The notes under the pieces were generated by a model, which saw only the letters and a list, made by a program, of their open reading frames with translations, was not told the DNA's origin and did no database searches. From positions 174,868,412-174,932,411 of the forward strand of contig CM036617.1 in the NCBI GenBank assembly GCA_020746105.1: a stretch of 64,000 nt of DNA. Reading direction: 5' to 3'. Both the position numbers and the translations under genes were made by a program. Source of the DNA: Trogon surrucura (taxonomy: Eukaryota; Chordata; Aves; Trogoniformes; Trogonidae). Of the stretch, positions 13,192 to 24,801 are shown piece after piece. Position 1 is the stretch's first letter. Each line of letters begins with the position of its first letter.

Positions 13192-13770
13192 AGCTGTGTC
13201 CCAGTTAAAACTGCTTTATAAAACATGTTCTGAAATGGCAAGGCTCATGTCTAACGGTCCTAAAGAACTGAAATGGGGTAGACAGTATGTGGATGAGCAG
13301 GTACATAGATGAGGGGTGTGTCGTGGTGCATCTGCCTCAAGGTCATCCTGACATCTCAGGATAAGTCCTATTGTGCTGTTATTTTGATGGAAAGTACTGT
13401 TATCTTGGTGACAAGTACAGCAATTTGGGTGTTGAGCACCTCCTGGCCACCTGGGCCATCTGCAGCCTGAATGGCACATAAAGACAAGCCTTGAATGCCT
13501 TGGAAGAAACTCCCATTGTATTGTCTCAGGCGCTGTTACATCAGAGTGACTCAGCATGAATGACCAAAGCTAATCATCTCGAGACCCTATAAATAGTGAT
13601 CCAAGGGAGACCTTTGGGGTTCTCTGGGACCACAGTGATCTGTATGATCCAGTACCTCTCCCTGAGTTGAGACGCCTCTCAGGGTAGATTTCATGAGGAT
13701 TCAACGGCCTGACTGATTTTGCGAGGTTCACTGGTGAATGGTCCATTGACGAATGCTGGCACATAAAAAG
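13192..13770 (+). repeat. Probable ERV LTR with TATA box, plus strand
   Basis: This block follows the previous LTR-like block directly. It has the layout of a retroviral promoter: TGACTCAGCA (AP-1/Maf-type site) at 13547-13556, TATAAATA at 13588-13595, then a richer segment (GAGACGCCTCTCAGGGT, TGATTTTGCGAGGTTC) typical in style of bird LTR R/U5 regions. Composition differs from the AT-rich flanks. I infer an LTR from this layout and resemblance. The ends are approximate and no primer binding site was found. Confidence 0.45.
13547..13596 (+). promoter_or_regulatory. TGACTCAGCA plus TATA box in LTR-like block
   Basis: An exact TGACTCA core extended to TGACTCAGCA (the form bound by AP-1, NF-E2 or Maf proteins) sits 31 bp upstream of CTATAAATAG. 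This spacing suits a core promoter with a proximal activator site. Activity cannot be judged from sequence. Confidence 0.35.
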
Positions 13771-16025
13771 TAATTATAAAAATTCACTAAAAGGGAAATT
13801 TTGATCATAGGTTAATGTTTGTGTGTGTGTATGTGCATGCATAATTTCGTCTAGAATGGATGATTAGTCAGCTTGTCCTTGCATATGATTTGCTATCTGC
13901 ACATAACCCTGCTGTAAGTTTCAGGTGACCCTTGCCATTTGTAACCAATTCCATTGAATCATTCTGTTAAACTGGCTACCAATTGAGTGTTCATTTTTGT
14001 AATCTATCTCAAAATATTAATAAATCCTAAACTGATGCTAACCCAAAGCAGTCTAATGAAACTTTCTGTCTGTGACAGAATGTCACAGCTTTCAGAATCT
14101 AGTGATGTAATTTTAGAAATATTTGGTCCAGTGGCAAAACTGGTATATATGCCTTCTTCTGACTAGTCATTATGAACTGCAGTGCAGTATGTGTCTATGC
14201 AGCTCTTCTGTAGGCTAATAACACTATGAAGAAGATCATTTAAATGAGGCAGAAAAGCAAATACCTCTTAAAAATACTCTTTTAGTTTGAGATAAATTAT
14301 TTCATTTTACTAACATAAATAACTTCAAAATTCTTAAAACTTAGAGAGTTCAAATTATATAAGATGTAAATCTTAGTATAAAACTTTTGATTAGGGTTCT
14401 AAATAAGACAAAATAAATATAAGATTTTTGCTTTATGCTGTTTCTCAACTGCAGAGTGACTTCAGGTGCAGTGATCTCTCTTGCCTGGAACAAACCTTCA
14501 ATTATTCTCTGTTCCGGTTGTTTATGAGTAGTAATTTTCATTTATCATTACTTCAAAGTTGTAAGACCTGAACAATTTTCAGCATCATTATTTCTACCAA
14601 ATATTTCCTACACATGGATTGGAGAGCAATTTAAAATTGCTACTTTGAGGATTGTTTTGTACTTACAGAGATAAAGAATTCAGTACTGATATTTTCTAAA
14701 TCTTTTTTCAATTCTATAGTTCCCAGTCTATGTGTCAATGTATTCCAGACTTGAAAGTTTTGAAGTAGCTCACACAGAAGTCTGCAGTCTATGAGTTGTT
14801 TACTGGCAATTCTTTTTTTACCTCTTTTGTGACATCGTTAGTTGTAAGGAAAGTAGAACCATCTTCTGCTCTAATTGTGCCTCTAAATGAAATTTTAAAG
14901 AGCTAAAACAGAAGGCAAAATGATATGTTGATACACCATTCCCAAATCTGAGGAAAAAACAGGTCTTAATGGTATTTCATAATGACAAAGCCACCTCTCA
15001 AACATAAATGCTGTCCTACCTACTGGTAGGACTGAGTAAGACTAAGAGCTAGTTCGAAACTTCTGAAACAGCCATTTGTAGCTATTAGATTGCAGCTCAA
15101 GTACTCTTCCTTCAGGCTCCGCTTTGCAAAAATGCCTTTAATGGAACAGGACACTCTCTCAGAGGCAAGCTGTGAGCAGGCGTTTAGTGCTGCACCCAGG
15201 AAGGACTCAGGGAGAGGGCACTCAGCAAGGAGACGGGTGCCCAACTTTTCTTTCCTGTCATCCTAGTTTAAGGACTGTTCAAGCTTTCTTTAGGAAGCTA
15301 ATTTCAGAAAGAAGCTGGTTCAGGGTGAAATGACTCCATATAGTCAATCCTCCTGTTCCTGTGGTGGGTCAGTAGAGCCACTGAGAATGCGTGAGGCAAA
15401 AGCATTCCTGTTTCTTCTCTGCAATAGGATGACCTCCTTCCTCATTCCATGGTTAGATCTGAAGTATTTGAACTGTTTTTGAAGCTGATAAGGAGCTAGA
15501 CTTTGGTGTTTGACATCAAATAATTGGAATTAACCTAATTTATTTTGTTCTCTGATCTGATTAGGTTATAGACATTAACTAAGATTCTGCTTACTTTCAT
15601 TTCCGACTTTCTTTAATATGAAGACATCTGAATGTTTCCAGGGATCCATATCAAGCTGCTGGATGACTGACTAACTATTTAGTAAAATGTCAGAAACCAT
15701 GCAGAAGTCACCTACTAGTGGTTAGGGTGCCACACGAGCATTTGGATGCTTTAGAGATTTTTTTTGCATTTTAGAATATTTTCCAATAAAGATTGAGAAT
15801 AATTTTTATTATTTAAGTTTTACTTTCCTTCTAAAAGTGAGTATGAGTAAAAACAATTTATCTGAAAAATTCAGTTTACCTTAATGAGGAAGTAAATGAG
15901 TTTCTGTTGGAAAATGGAAAAAAAATATTTATCTTTTTATTTATTTTTTATTTCTCTTAATTCTGCTTAAATGAACATTCTAAGTGAATCTACTTTTCAT
16001 CAACACCTTTTTCTGTCACAAGAAA
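13771..16025. other. Unique sequence with a short GT run
   Basis: Contains a short (GT)n stretch at about 13815-13833 and otherwise AT-rich single-copy sequence. A slightly GC-richer patch at 15100-15245 is open in more than one frame on both strands, with no recognisable product. Confidence 0.5.
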
Positions 16026-16189
16026 GAGGTGGTGAAGGCTCCATCTCTGGAGACGTTCAAGATCAGGCTGGATGGGGCTCTGAGCAACCTGATCTAGTTA
16101 CAGATGTCCCTGCTCACTGTGGGGGGGGTAGGACTAGATGACCTTTAAAGGTCCCTTTCAACCGAATGTATTCTATGAGTCTATGATTT
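16026..16189 (+). mobile_element. CR1 LINE 3' end, short
   Basis: Only the last ~160 bp of a CR1 remain: the end of ORF2 (GAGGTGGTGAAGGCTCC, CTGGAGACGTTCAAG), the 3' UTR with GACTAGATGACCTTTAAAGG, and the tail TTCTATGAGTCTATGATTTC. A run of eight G at about 16121-16128 interrupts the 3' UTR. Confidence 0.9.
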
Positions 16190-19100
16190 CACTTTTTGTT
16201 TGACTTGTCCATAGTCCAAAGAAATATTATCTTCAAAGACAATTGGATTGGGTCATAATTTGACCTGTACTATCTAATATGCAGTTTTTCATAGTTGTCA
16301 CTTAAAGACATTCATTTTCTCTCCCAACTCTAAAGCCGTCTCCTTTTTATATATGACATTGTTTGTCAGTGATTAAGGTATTTAAATTCCAAATGGTCTG
16401 ATTTTTAAGTCCTAATCCAGACTCTCATGAACTTCAACAAAAATCTTTGAGTTAAGCACTTTAAGATTTGTCATGACATACATTTGTCATGTCTGTCAAT
16501 GTTTACTCAGTATACTTATTTTTTTATTAATTTGTAGAACTTCTGAATTAGATAACTACAACTGGACAGACAACCTTACTTTGAGATCAATTGCTTTTAT
16601 ATAAAATCCAGAAATTAATTTTCCTTTTTTTCACATGATGAATAATTGATTGTAACAAGAAATAAACAACTTAAGTTGTCTTGATTGATATCAAACATAA
16701 TTCAGAATATTAAGTGTTCAAAGGCATGCCCTTTCAAAAAGAGAGGTAGGTATTATATTTAAAGAGAGGTAAAAAGGCCAATTGCTTTTATTGACTATTT
16801 TAAGTATTCTCTTCCAGATGTTTACTTGATAGGAAGAATGGATCACCGGAACAGATAAAAGCAATTTTTAGCAGACGGAGATAAAGGGAGAGGCTATAAA
16901 GACCAAAGTCCAGAAAGACTCTTGAATATAACTGTCTTTGGCTACTGATAGAAATGCTTTGGTAGTCAAACATTTAAGCCTAGATTGTCCATGATGCACA
17001 GCAGGCAAGGAAGCTATTAATAAGACAAAAAAAGGGAGCAAAAAATACAGTTCTGTATTTTTTTCAATAATTTGTTACATGTATGCACATTGTTAAACAA
17101 AATAAGCCAGAATACACGGAAGCACTGAGATCTGTCTTCATAGCAGAAAATATTTCAACAGCTGTAGTAAGTGCCTCGCTGGCACTGTGTGTCAAATTGT
17201 CTATAGCCCGATCTACAACTCTGCTTTTCTCCTGGAATGTGTCCTTATCCTTGGAGGTTCATAGAAAACAATACTGGATTTTAGTGGCACCAGCAATATC
17301 TAGCTAATCTCTTAAAAGATAGTTATGACAAAACCTCTGACAGGAGACAAAACTTCCTGCTATTCTTTCCTTGCTAGAAGCAAATTCTCAAGGCAAATAT
17401 TTTCCTCCCTTTTTATGTACTTCAGAATTTTTGCTTTATGCAGTCTCAGAAGGCTCTGAAAAATTGCTTACATTGGTATCTAAGTGTGCCCTCCAAAAAA
17501 TAAGTCTGAAGTGACAGGACAATGTAAACTGATGGCTCAAGTGTATTGTGCTATTCTCCAAAAATTCTTGTCCTATTGTCCAAGTCACTGTCTGAAAAGC
17601 CAGCTAAATATAGATATTTTATGAAGCAGGAATCATCTGTAGGCATCATTGAGTAATAAAAAGTCTTGCTCTATGATCTGCTAAACAAACATAGTGACAT
17701 ATTCAGGAGGAATGGTACAATAAATGTAATTAATGTTTTTGTTTAACTATCACAGAATATTTTCCATACATTTCCTTCTACCTTGAAAGAAATAAAGGGA
17801 CTTTATTAATCAACAAATTCACTGCTGTTTTCCCCCAGCAATTTCTGAAGTCAACTTTAAAGTCAAGCGTGGCAGGATCCTGAATAACACTAGGTAAATA
17901 ACTGATCTGGAAACAAAAGGATCATAAGATGAATGTCGATGCATCCAGCGGTGGTAAAACTGTTCCCACAGACTGGAACTGAACTAAATTCAGGGTCTTG
18001 CACTCACTTTGGTGAAACTTCAGATTCCTGACATTTTTGAAAAGTCAGCTATTTATGCAATGCTTATCGTCAACTATAGTAGACTTCCATATGGTATCCT
18101 TCAGACAAAATTCCTCAATTGCTTGTAACAGTAATTAAATAGTAACATGAAAATGAAATTACATCTACAGCTGGAGGAATATTTCAGTTAAAATGATTAG
18201 CTTTTTCCTGTTCATGAGTGGTTTGAACACCATGGATTCCTTCATGTGTGTCTAATTCAGAAACATTTGCAACACTATTTTGTCAACAAATTCTATCTTA
18301 GGGATGTCACAGCTGTCATATATGTTGTGCTAGTTTCCTAATAATTATGATCTAAGGGAGGAGATGGGTGGACTGGGATAAAAACAGAGTAAGTTCTTTC
18401 TGGTGAGAATTCACTGGATAATCATTTGTAGTAAAAATAATATAATTTTTCATTTGCTAAAATTTTTATGGATAAATAAAAGTCACCATCTGAAACATTT
18501 AGTCTGAAAAGTCTAAATATTAAAGAATATTAAATGCAAAGACACAACTAAAGCCATTGGTGTGCAATGCCTCATGTACAGGATACATGTTTTGTTCATC
18601 TGTTTTTCCCTGCAGAAGTAACAGCTGAGGCACTGTTTTCACTTAGCTGAGAAGAGCTTTCAAATCCTTCTGGGAATAAGAAACTCTGTCCAAAGAGAGT
18701 TTGTTCCAAGTAAATGTGTAAAGCTTATGTAACCTAAAAACTTTAGGATAATTCCATCAAATAGTAAATATGGTTCTATCCCTTGCTACTCTGTGTTAAC
18801 TAGTCTAGAGACTGAATTAATTTTATGTAGATTGATAGCACTGAGAATAAATGGGATCAACTTCATATTTTGCTTGTATTCCTTATTTGAATTCACTTTA
18901 CCCAGCATCTCTTAGGCACCCAAAAGTTCCATAATTTCCAGAACCTCTCTTGAATAAACCTATGTGACTCAACCTTTTAGAAATCTTTAAGTAGCACCTT
19001 TGATCCACATCAAGGAGTATTTTCTCCTTCAGAAAGACAAGCTGTTATTTAAATTAGTCACTGAAGCTGCTGGAAGCAATTCTTGGTGTTGCCTAAGAAC

Positions 19101-19788
19101 ACCTGAACTCTCATTTATCAGGAGAATATCAGCAAGGACAGAGAGGATTTTAGACTCTCCAATTCAATCAATGCATTATGTATATATCATTTTTTAGAAT
19201 AGGTTCTAAAATGCAGTTCTTCCCACATTTAACACTCACTCACCCATTTCCCATGCTTCTCTCCTTCCTTTCTCTTCTACCTTGGTAAATGAAAAAAGAG
19301 AAGTAATGTATAACGGAATGACTTTGCAAATAATGACTGAATATAAAAATTCTTATATACATCATAGCTGATAGTTAAGGCCCTATCCAGAAGGGTGGAG
19401 CTCTGGGACCAGGTTCTTTAATGAAGACAGGGGATATGCATTCATGGCCTCCTCACTTCTTCAGAGCTCTTCAAACATGGGCTTTCTCTCTTAGAGGAGA
19501 CAGTCTTGTTTACAACAGCAAATTTAGGCAACTGACTCCAAAATCTCTTCAACTGATTACGGTTATGAATCCAAAAAGGAGTGAGGTACCCACTTCTGTT
19601 GGCATTCATTATTCACTAGGAGAAAAACTCTCCCTTCAACAAGCTGGTTCATGTGGATTCCACACCTAGACCTCAAATTATTAATCGTGGTATAGAGATC
19701 TTGTGTCCTCGTACAGAGATCTATACACTGCAGGGATGCCATCTGCGTACTACAGTGGGCAGTCCTGCAGTACCTAAACTCTTGGTGT
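16190..19788. other. Unique sequence, nothing recognised
   Basis: AT-rich single-copy DNA. The 74-codon plus frame at 17083-17307 has no recognisable domain. Confidence 0.55.
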
Positions 19789-20062
19789 GAATCATAGAAT
19801 AGTTTCTGTTAGAAGAGACCTTCAACATCATCAAGTCCAACCTTTATCCTAGCCCTATCAACACCACTAAACATGTCCCTCAGCACATCTACCCATCTCT
19901 TAAACACACCCATGGATGGTGACTCAACCACCTCCCTGGCAGGCTGTTGCAATGTCTGACAACGCGTTCAGTAAAGAAATTTTTCCTAGTATCCAACCTG
20001 AACCTTCCCTGGCACAACTTAAGGCCCTTTCCCCTTTGTCCTATCACTCGCCACTAGGAAGA
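19789..20062 (-). mobile_element. CR1 LINE 3' end, minus strand
   Basis: Begins with GAATCATAGAATAGTTTCTG and contains the CR1 3' UTR and the end of ORF2 (antisense of a FFTE..RH.N.L block, here with CAACGCGTTCAGTAAAG). It is diverged from the other copies and ends near 20062 within the CR1 segment encoding the conserved C-terminal region. Confidence 0.85.
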
Positions 20063-21385
20063 ATGTGCTCTTATTCTCATTGGTTTAGTCTTGTTCCTCC
20101 CTAGTTGTGTCTTTTCCTCTGAAGATAAATCTTTTCTCTCAGTTCTCTCTCTCCACTGACTATAAAGGGAGCCAAAAGTGGCAAAACTTTTAAATGACCC
20201 TCATCAGTTAGATACCGACAGTTTGGTGAAATGAAACTTGGCCATTGTGGTTTGTTTCTCAATTTGTACAAGGGGGATACCACAACACTTTTTCGGGGAT
20301 GGCTATAAAGGCTTTAAGTAGGCCTGGAACAGGGTTCATGTATGTGAGATAAAACTATCCTAATATGTGCTTTGTGAAGATGATCCATGCCAATAAGAGA
20401 TTTAATTTATACTTTAAATCAAGCACAGTTTCAGCTTTGACTTTGGTAAGGTTTTATAAACAGAAAAAAGAGCTAATTGGGAATGTCAGTGAAAACAGAT
20501 CATCTTCAGAGCTGGCAGAAGAGTAGTTCTACTTTGCCAGGACATCATCACATAGTCAACAAACTCTGGATTCCTCACCTGGACTATGAATCAGAACAAC
20601 TTTGTGACCAAGGACTTTCAAAATGTTTGCAGGAGAAGATAAAGGACAGCTTACCGGCAATCACATTTTGAAACACTGTAAGAAAAAAACATCTAGGCAG
20701 GCCTGTTTTGCCACCAGGATATGCCAATCGGTTATGATCCAAGTAAGAAAGACACTTAGACTCTTTAAAGTATTATCTAAAAGGCTATTCATTCAAGTCA
20801 ACACTAGAAGAAAAAAATAGCATGGACAATCTTATGTCCCCTTAGAAACTGGAAGCCCTGAAGAGTGCAACTTTGAACAGGACTCTGACCCACGTACAGC
20901 ACGACATACAGACCCTGTCCATAGCACAGATAGTCTTTTGGTCTTTCAGGATACTATAGAATTTTCTCATGAGGAAACAACTCCTTTCTGCAGTCAAATA
21001 TAAAAGATGTTCCCATGAGAACTTCTCACTGCACTGACAGATAAAGGCAAGGCCAGGCAGGAGGCATAATGAGAGTTTCGACGAGCTGGCTGAGGTTGGC
21101 CTGAAGCACAAGGCAGCACACTGTGAATGCAGCACGTGCACAGCCTGCTGTAGTTAGCTCTGTTGCAGATTGTTCACTCCTCCGGGCACAGGGCTCTGCT
21201 AGTCAGGATAACTACAGCCTATTCTCCAAGGATCACAAAGGAGGCAAATACAGTGATTCCAGAGAGGTATTACAATAGGAATTGGAACATGAAGGCCTGT
21301 TTGTGTGTCACAACATTGCTGTTGACTCAGTCTTTAAGTGTTACACAGCTTAATAGCAAGCGAGTGCTTGAATGTTTATAGCATT
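20063..21385. other. Flank of the large CR1, unassigned
   Basis: No family recognised. If the large CR1 at 21386-24737 landed inside an ERV-L provirus, this stretch could be the continuation of ERV-L internal sequence (minus strand). I see no gag- or pol-like motif in its open frames (for example 20842-21141 minus) to confirm that. Confidence 0.4.
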
Positions 21386-21471
21386 CACAGAATCACAAAT
21401 CACAGAATGTTAAAGGTTGGAAGGGACCTCAAAGATCATCTAGTCCAACCCCCCTGCCAGAGTAGGATCAC

Positions 21472-23473
21472 CTACAGTAGAGCGCACAGGAACGCGTCCA
21501 GGCGGTTTTTGAATGTCTCAAGAGAAGGAGATTCCACAACCTCCCTGGGCAGCCTGTTCCAGTGCTCGGTCACCCTCACAGTGAAAAAGTTTTTCCTCAT
21601 ATTTTTCTGGAACCTCCTCTGTTCCAGCTTACATCCATTGCCCCTTGTCTTGTCAGTGGACGCCGCTGAAAAGAGCCTGGCTCCGTCCTCCTGACATTCC
21701 CCCTTGACATATTTATAAACATTAATGAGGTCACCCCTCAGCCTCCTCTTCTCCAAGCTAAAGAGATCCAGCTCCTTCAGCCTTTCCTCATAAGGGAGAT
21801 GCTCCACTCCCTTCACCATCTTTGTGGCTCTACGCTGGACTCTCTCAAGCACTTCCTTTTCCTTCTTGAACTGAGGGGCCCAGAACTGGACACAATATTC
21901 CAGATGCGGCCTCACCAGGGCAGAGTAGAGGGGCAGGAGGACCTCTCTTGACCTACTTGCTACTCCCCTTCTAATACACCCCAGGATGCCATTGGCCTTC
22001 TTGGCCACGAGGGCACATTGCTGGCTCATGGTCATCCTGCTGTCCACTAGAACCCCCAGGTCCCTTTCCCCTGCACTGCTCTCCAGCAGGGCAGTCCCCA
22101 ACCTATATTGGCACATGGGGTTATTTTTTCCCAAGTGCAAAACTCTACACTTGCCCTTATTAAACTTCATAAGATTTCTCCCTGCCCAGCCCTCCAGCCT
22201 GTCTAGGTCTCTCTGAATGGCTGCACAGCCTTCTGGTGTGTCAACCACTCCTCCCAGTTTCGTATCATCAGCAAACTTGCTGACAACATTCTCTAATCCC
22301 TCATCCAGATCATTGATGAATATATTAAACAGCACCGGCCCAAGCACTGACCCCTGAGGGACCCCACTAGACACAGGCATCCAGCCAGACTCAGCCCCAT
22401 TGACCACAACTCTCTGGCTTCTTCCCTTCAACCAGTTCTCGACCCACCTCACTACTTGGTCATCCAGACCACACTTCCTCAGTTTACCTATGAGGATGCT
22501 GTGGGAGACGGTGTCAAAGGCCTTGCTGATGTCCAGGTAGACCACGTCCACTGCATGGCCACCATCCATCCACCTGGTTATGTCTTCATAAAAGGCTATC
22601 AGGTTGGTCAAACATGACTTCCCCTTGGCAAAGCCATGCTGACTGATCCTAATAACCTTCTTATCCTTGATATGCCTAGAGACAGTGTCAAGGATAAGAT
22701 GTTCCATCACCTTTCCAGGGATGGAGGTGAGGCTGACCGGTCTGTAGTTACTCGGGTCATCCTTCCTGCCCTTCTTATAGACTGGAGTGACATTCGCTTT
22801 CCTCCAGTCTTCAGGCACCTCACCTGTTCCCCATGACTTACCAAAGAAGATGGAGAGTGGCCTAGCAATGACTCCCGCCAGCTCCCTCAGCAGCCGTGGG
22901 TGCATCCCATCAGGGCCCATGGATTTATGAATGTCCAAGTGTTCAAACTGATCCCTAACCCACTCCTCATCAATCAGGGCAGACTCCTCCTTTGTCATGA
23001 CTTCCTCTGGGGCCTGAGGGGACTGAGGCTCCTGAGGACAGTCTCCAACAGTGTAGACAGAGGCAAAGAAGGCATTCAGCAACTCTGCCTTCTTTCTGTC
23101 CTCTGTCTCCAGGACACCCACCTCATTCAACAGAGGGCCTACATTGCCTCTAGTATTAGTTTTGTCAGCAATGTATTTGAAGAAGCCCTTTCTGTTGTCT
23201 TTGACCTCCCTTGCAAGTTTTAACTCCAAGGAGGCCTTAGCTTTTCTGATTGCCTCCCTGCACAGCTGCCCTGTACTCCACCCAAGTGGCCAGCCCTTCC
23301 TTCCACAATTTAAACACCCTCCCTTTCCACCTTAGTCTGCCCAGCAGATCCCTGGTTAACCAAGCAGGTCTCCTGGATCTCTTTCTTGATTTCCTACCTG
23401 ATGGGATGCACTGATCCTGAGCCTCAAAGAAGTGGTCTTTGAATGCCAACCAACTCTCTTGGGCCCCTTTACC
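21472..23473 (-). pseudogene. CR1 ORF2, linker and reverse transcriptase
   Basis: This continues ORF2 after the nonsense codon. The linker (KDHFFEAQDQC, RRPAWLTRDLL) stays in the endonuclease frame until a frameshift near 23260. The next 585 codons (from 23229) are then open in another frame. Reverse transcriptase motifs are intact: [10 protein letters not shown] (102-111), NYRPVSLTS (161-169), YLDISKAFD (231-239), PQGSVLGP (291-298) and the catalytic FADD (319-322, bases 22264-22275). The conserved C-terminal region follows ([42 protein letters not shown]), with a stop at 21472-21474. Catalytic residues are all kept, so the protein was probably functional until recently. Confidence 0.93.
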
Positions 23474-24358
23474 TTACAGCTCCCTGTCCCAGGGGGTATC
23501 CCCCAGCAATTGCTTGAAGAGGCCAAAGTTGGCCCTTCTGAAGTCCAGAGTTGCGATCCTGCTTGGTATTCTGTTTTTACCGCACAGGATCCTGAACTCC
23601 ACTATCTCATGGTCGCTGCAGCCAAGATTGCCCTCAACCTTCACTGCTTCAACCAGACCTTCCTTGTTGGTGAACACAAGGTCCAGCAGCGCTCCTCTCC
23701 TGGTTGGCTCATCCACCATTTGCATCAAAAAGTTATCATCGATGCACTGGAGGAACCTCCTGGACTGAGGATGGCTGGCTGTGTGGGACTTCCAGCAAAC
23801 ATCTGGGTAGTTGAAATCCCCCATGAGAACCAGGGCCTGGGACTGAGAGGCTGCTGTCATCTGCCTGTAAAAGGCCTCATCAACTTCCTCCTCCTGATCA
23901 GGTGGTCTATAGCAGACAACCACCACAGTATCACCTAAGCTAGCCTGCCCCTTAATTCTTACCCATAAACTCTCTACTTGCTCCTCATCTGCCCCTGGAT
24001 GGATCTCAATACACTCCAGTTGCTCTCTCACGTACAGAGCAACTCCCCCACCTCGCCTCATCGACCTGTCTTTCCTAAAGAGAACATAACCATCAAGGCC
24101 CACATTCCAGTTATGTGAGCTGTCCCACCACGTCTCTGTAATTGCAATAAGATCATAGTTCTCCAGCTGCACATAGACTTCTAATTCTCCCTGCTTATTC
24201 CCCATGCTTCTTGCATTGGTATACAGACACTTCAGAGATTTAATGGAGCATCTGTTACCGTTGCTTGTGCCTTTTATGCCTAACCCTGGGATACTTCCCC
24301 TTGGCTCATGTGTAGAGACTCGGGTTTTATCCCCTTCCCCCTGCCAACTCTCCAGCAA
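23474..24358 (-). pseudogene. CR1 ORF2, endonuclease part
   Basis: This 294-residue open frame holds an apurinic-type (APE) endonuclease domain, which nicks target DNA to start insertion. Motifs in order: TNARS (47-51), TETWW (74-78, metal-binding Glu), RRGGGVALYV (101-110), CYRPP (149-153), GDFN (180-183, catalytic Asp/Asn) and SDHE (248-251, catalytic Asp-His). All key residues are present. The frame ends at a TAA (23474-23476) directly after WDREL. The same frame reopens beyond it as GKGAQESWLAFKDHFF, so the stop is a nonsense change inside ORF2, not its natural end. The first in-frame start is not ATG, so the true start is unclear. Confidence 0.92.
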
Positions 24359-24734
24359 GTATTCTCCTCCCTCTCTTAGACAGCTCTACAGCATCTATAT
24401 CTCTCATGCCCAGTACTGCATAAACTTCCCCATGATCATAATACCCAAAACGTTGCTGGAGGCACCAGTCTTTGAGCCATGCATTAACTGCATGTACTTT
24501 TCTTTTCCTTTCACTATTCCTGTCACCTACTAAAGGGATAGATGAGAAAACTACCTGTGCCCCTGATCCTTTGATCACCTGGCCTAACAACTTAAAGTCC
24601 TTTTTAATTCTCTGAGTACTTCTATGATTGATCTCATCACTGCCAGCCTGGACAATCAACAATGGGTAATAATCAGTGGGACTCACCAGCCTGGGAAGTT
24701 TTTTAGTAATGTCCCTAATCCGAGTTCCAGGGAC
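24327..24734 (-). pseudogene. CR1 ORF1 C-terminal part (esterase-like)
   Basis: The ORF1 protein of CR1 carries a C-terminal SGNH-hydrolase-like (esterase) domain. Its function in retrotransposition is poorly known. Here the CR1-derived reading starts at about PGTRIRD and includes IVQAGSDE (equivalent of the family's G-x-N block, with Asp in place of Asn), QVVFSSIP, and the closing RGRRILAGEL. The N-terminal block with the nucleophilic Ser is absent because the element is truncated. The open frame continues upstream to 24842, but those first ~36 codons are read through ERV-L internal and LTR sequence, not CR1. It overlaps the ORF2 frame by about 30 nt. Confidence 0.8.
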
Positions 24735-24737
24735 ATC

Positions 24738-24801
24738 CGAGCTCCATTCAGCTTCTCCTTGGTCCATATATTTTCTTCCAACCACTTCTGCACTTGAACT
24801 G
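24738..24801 (-). mobile_element. Start of ERV-L internal region with tRNA-Leu primer site
   Basis: Reading the minus strand, the LTR ends at 24802. It is followed by an 8-nt spacer and then GTGCAGAAGTGGTTGGAA (24776-24793), which resembles the tRNA-Leu primer binding site that gives ERV-L elements their name. About 40 further bases of presumed ERV-L leader follow before CR1 sequence starts. The neighbouring LTR is therefore a 5' LTR and not a solo LTR. The rest of the provirus is missing, displaced or too diverged to recognise. Confidence 0.6.

Larger units (their letters stand above)
21386..24737 (-). mobile_element. Nearly full-length CR1 LINE
   Basis: This is a 3.35-kb CR1 non-LTR retrotransposon. 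Such elements copy themselves by target-primed reverse transcription using their own endonuclease and reverse transcriptase. In transcription order it contains the C-terminal part of ORF1 (esterase-like), ORF2 with endonuclease and reverse transcriptase, and a 3' end at 21386 (CACAGAATCACAAATCACAG). The 5' UTR and the first part of ORF1 are missing. The 5' junction near 24737 abuts ERV-L internal sequence. ORF2 has just two clear lesions, one in-frame stop and one frameshift, so the copy is comparatively young. Its 3' 300 bp closely match the copy at 62004-62300. Confidence 0.95.

Noticed and set aside
13815-13833. (GT)n run as a notable microsatellite
   Set aside because: Only about six units and interrupted, so it is not remarkable.
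15020-15244. GC-richer open frames on both strands as a host exon
   Set aside because: Both strands are open at once, no splice sites bracket a frame convincingly, and no family is recognisable.
23432-23938. 168-codon plus-strand open frame
   Set aside because: It is the antisense of the CR1 endonuclease region. The same holds for the plus frames at 22900-23223, 22636-22836 and 21338-21694.
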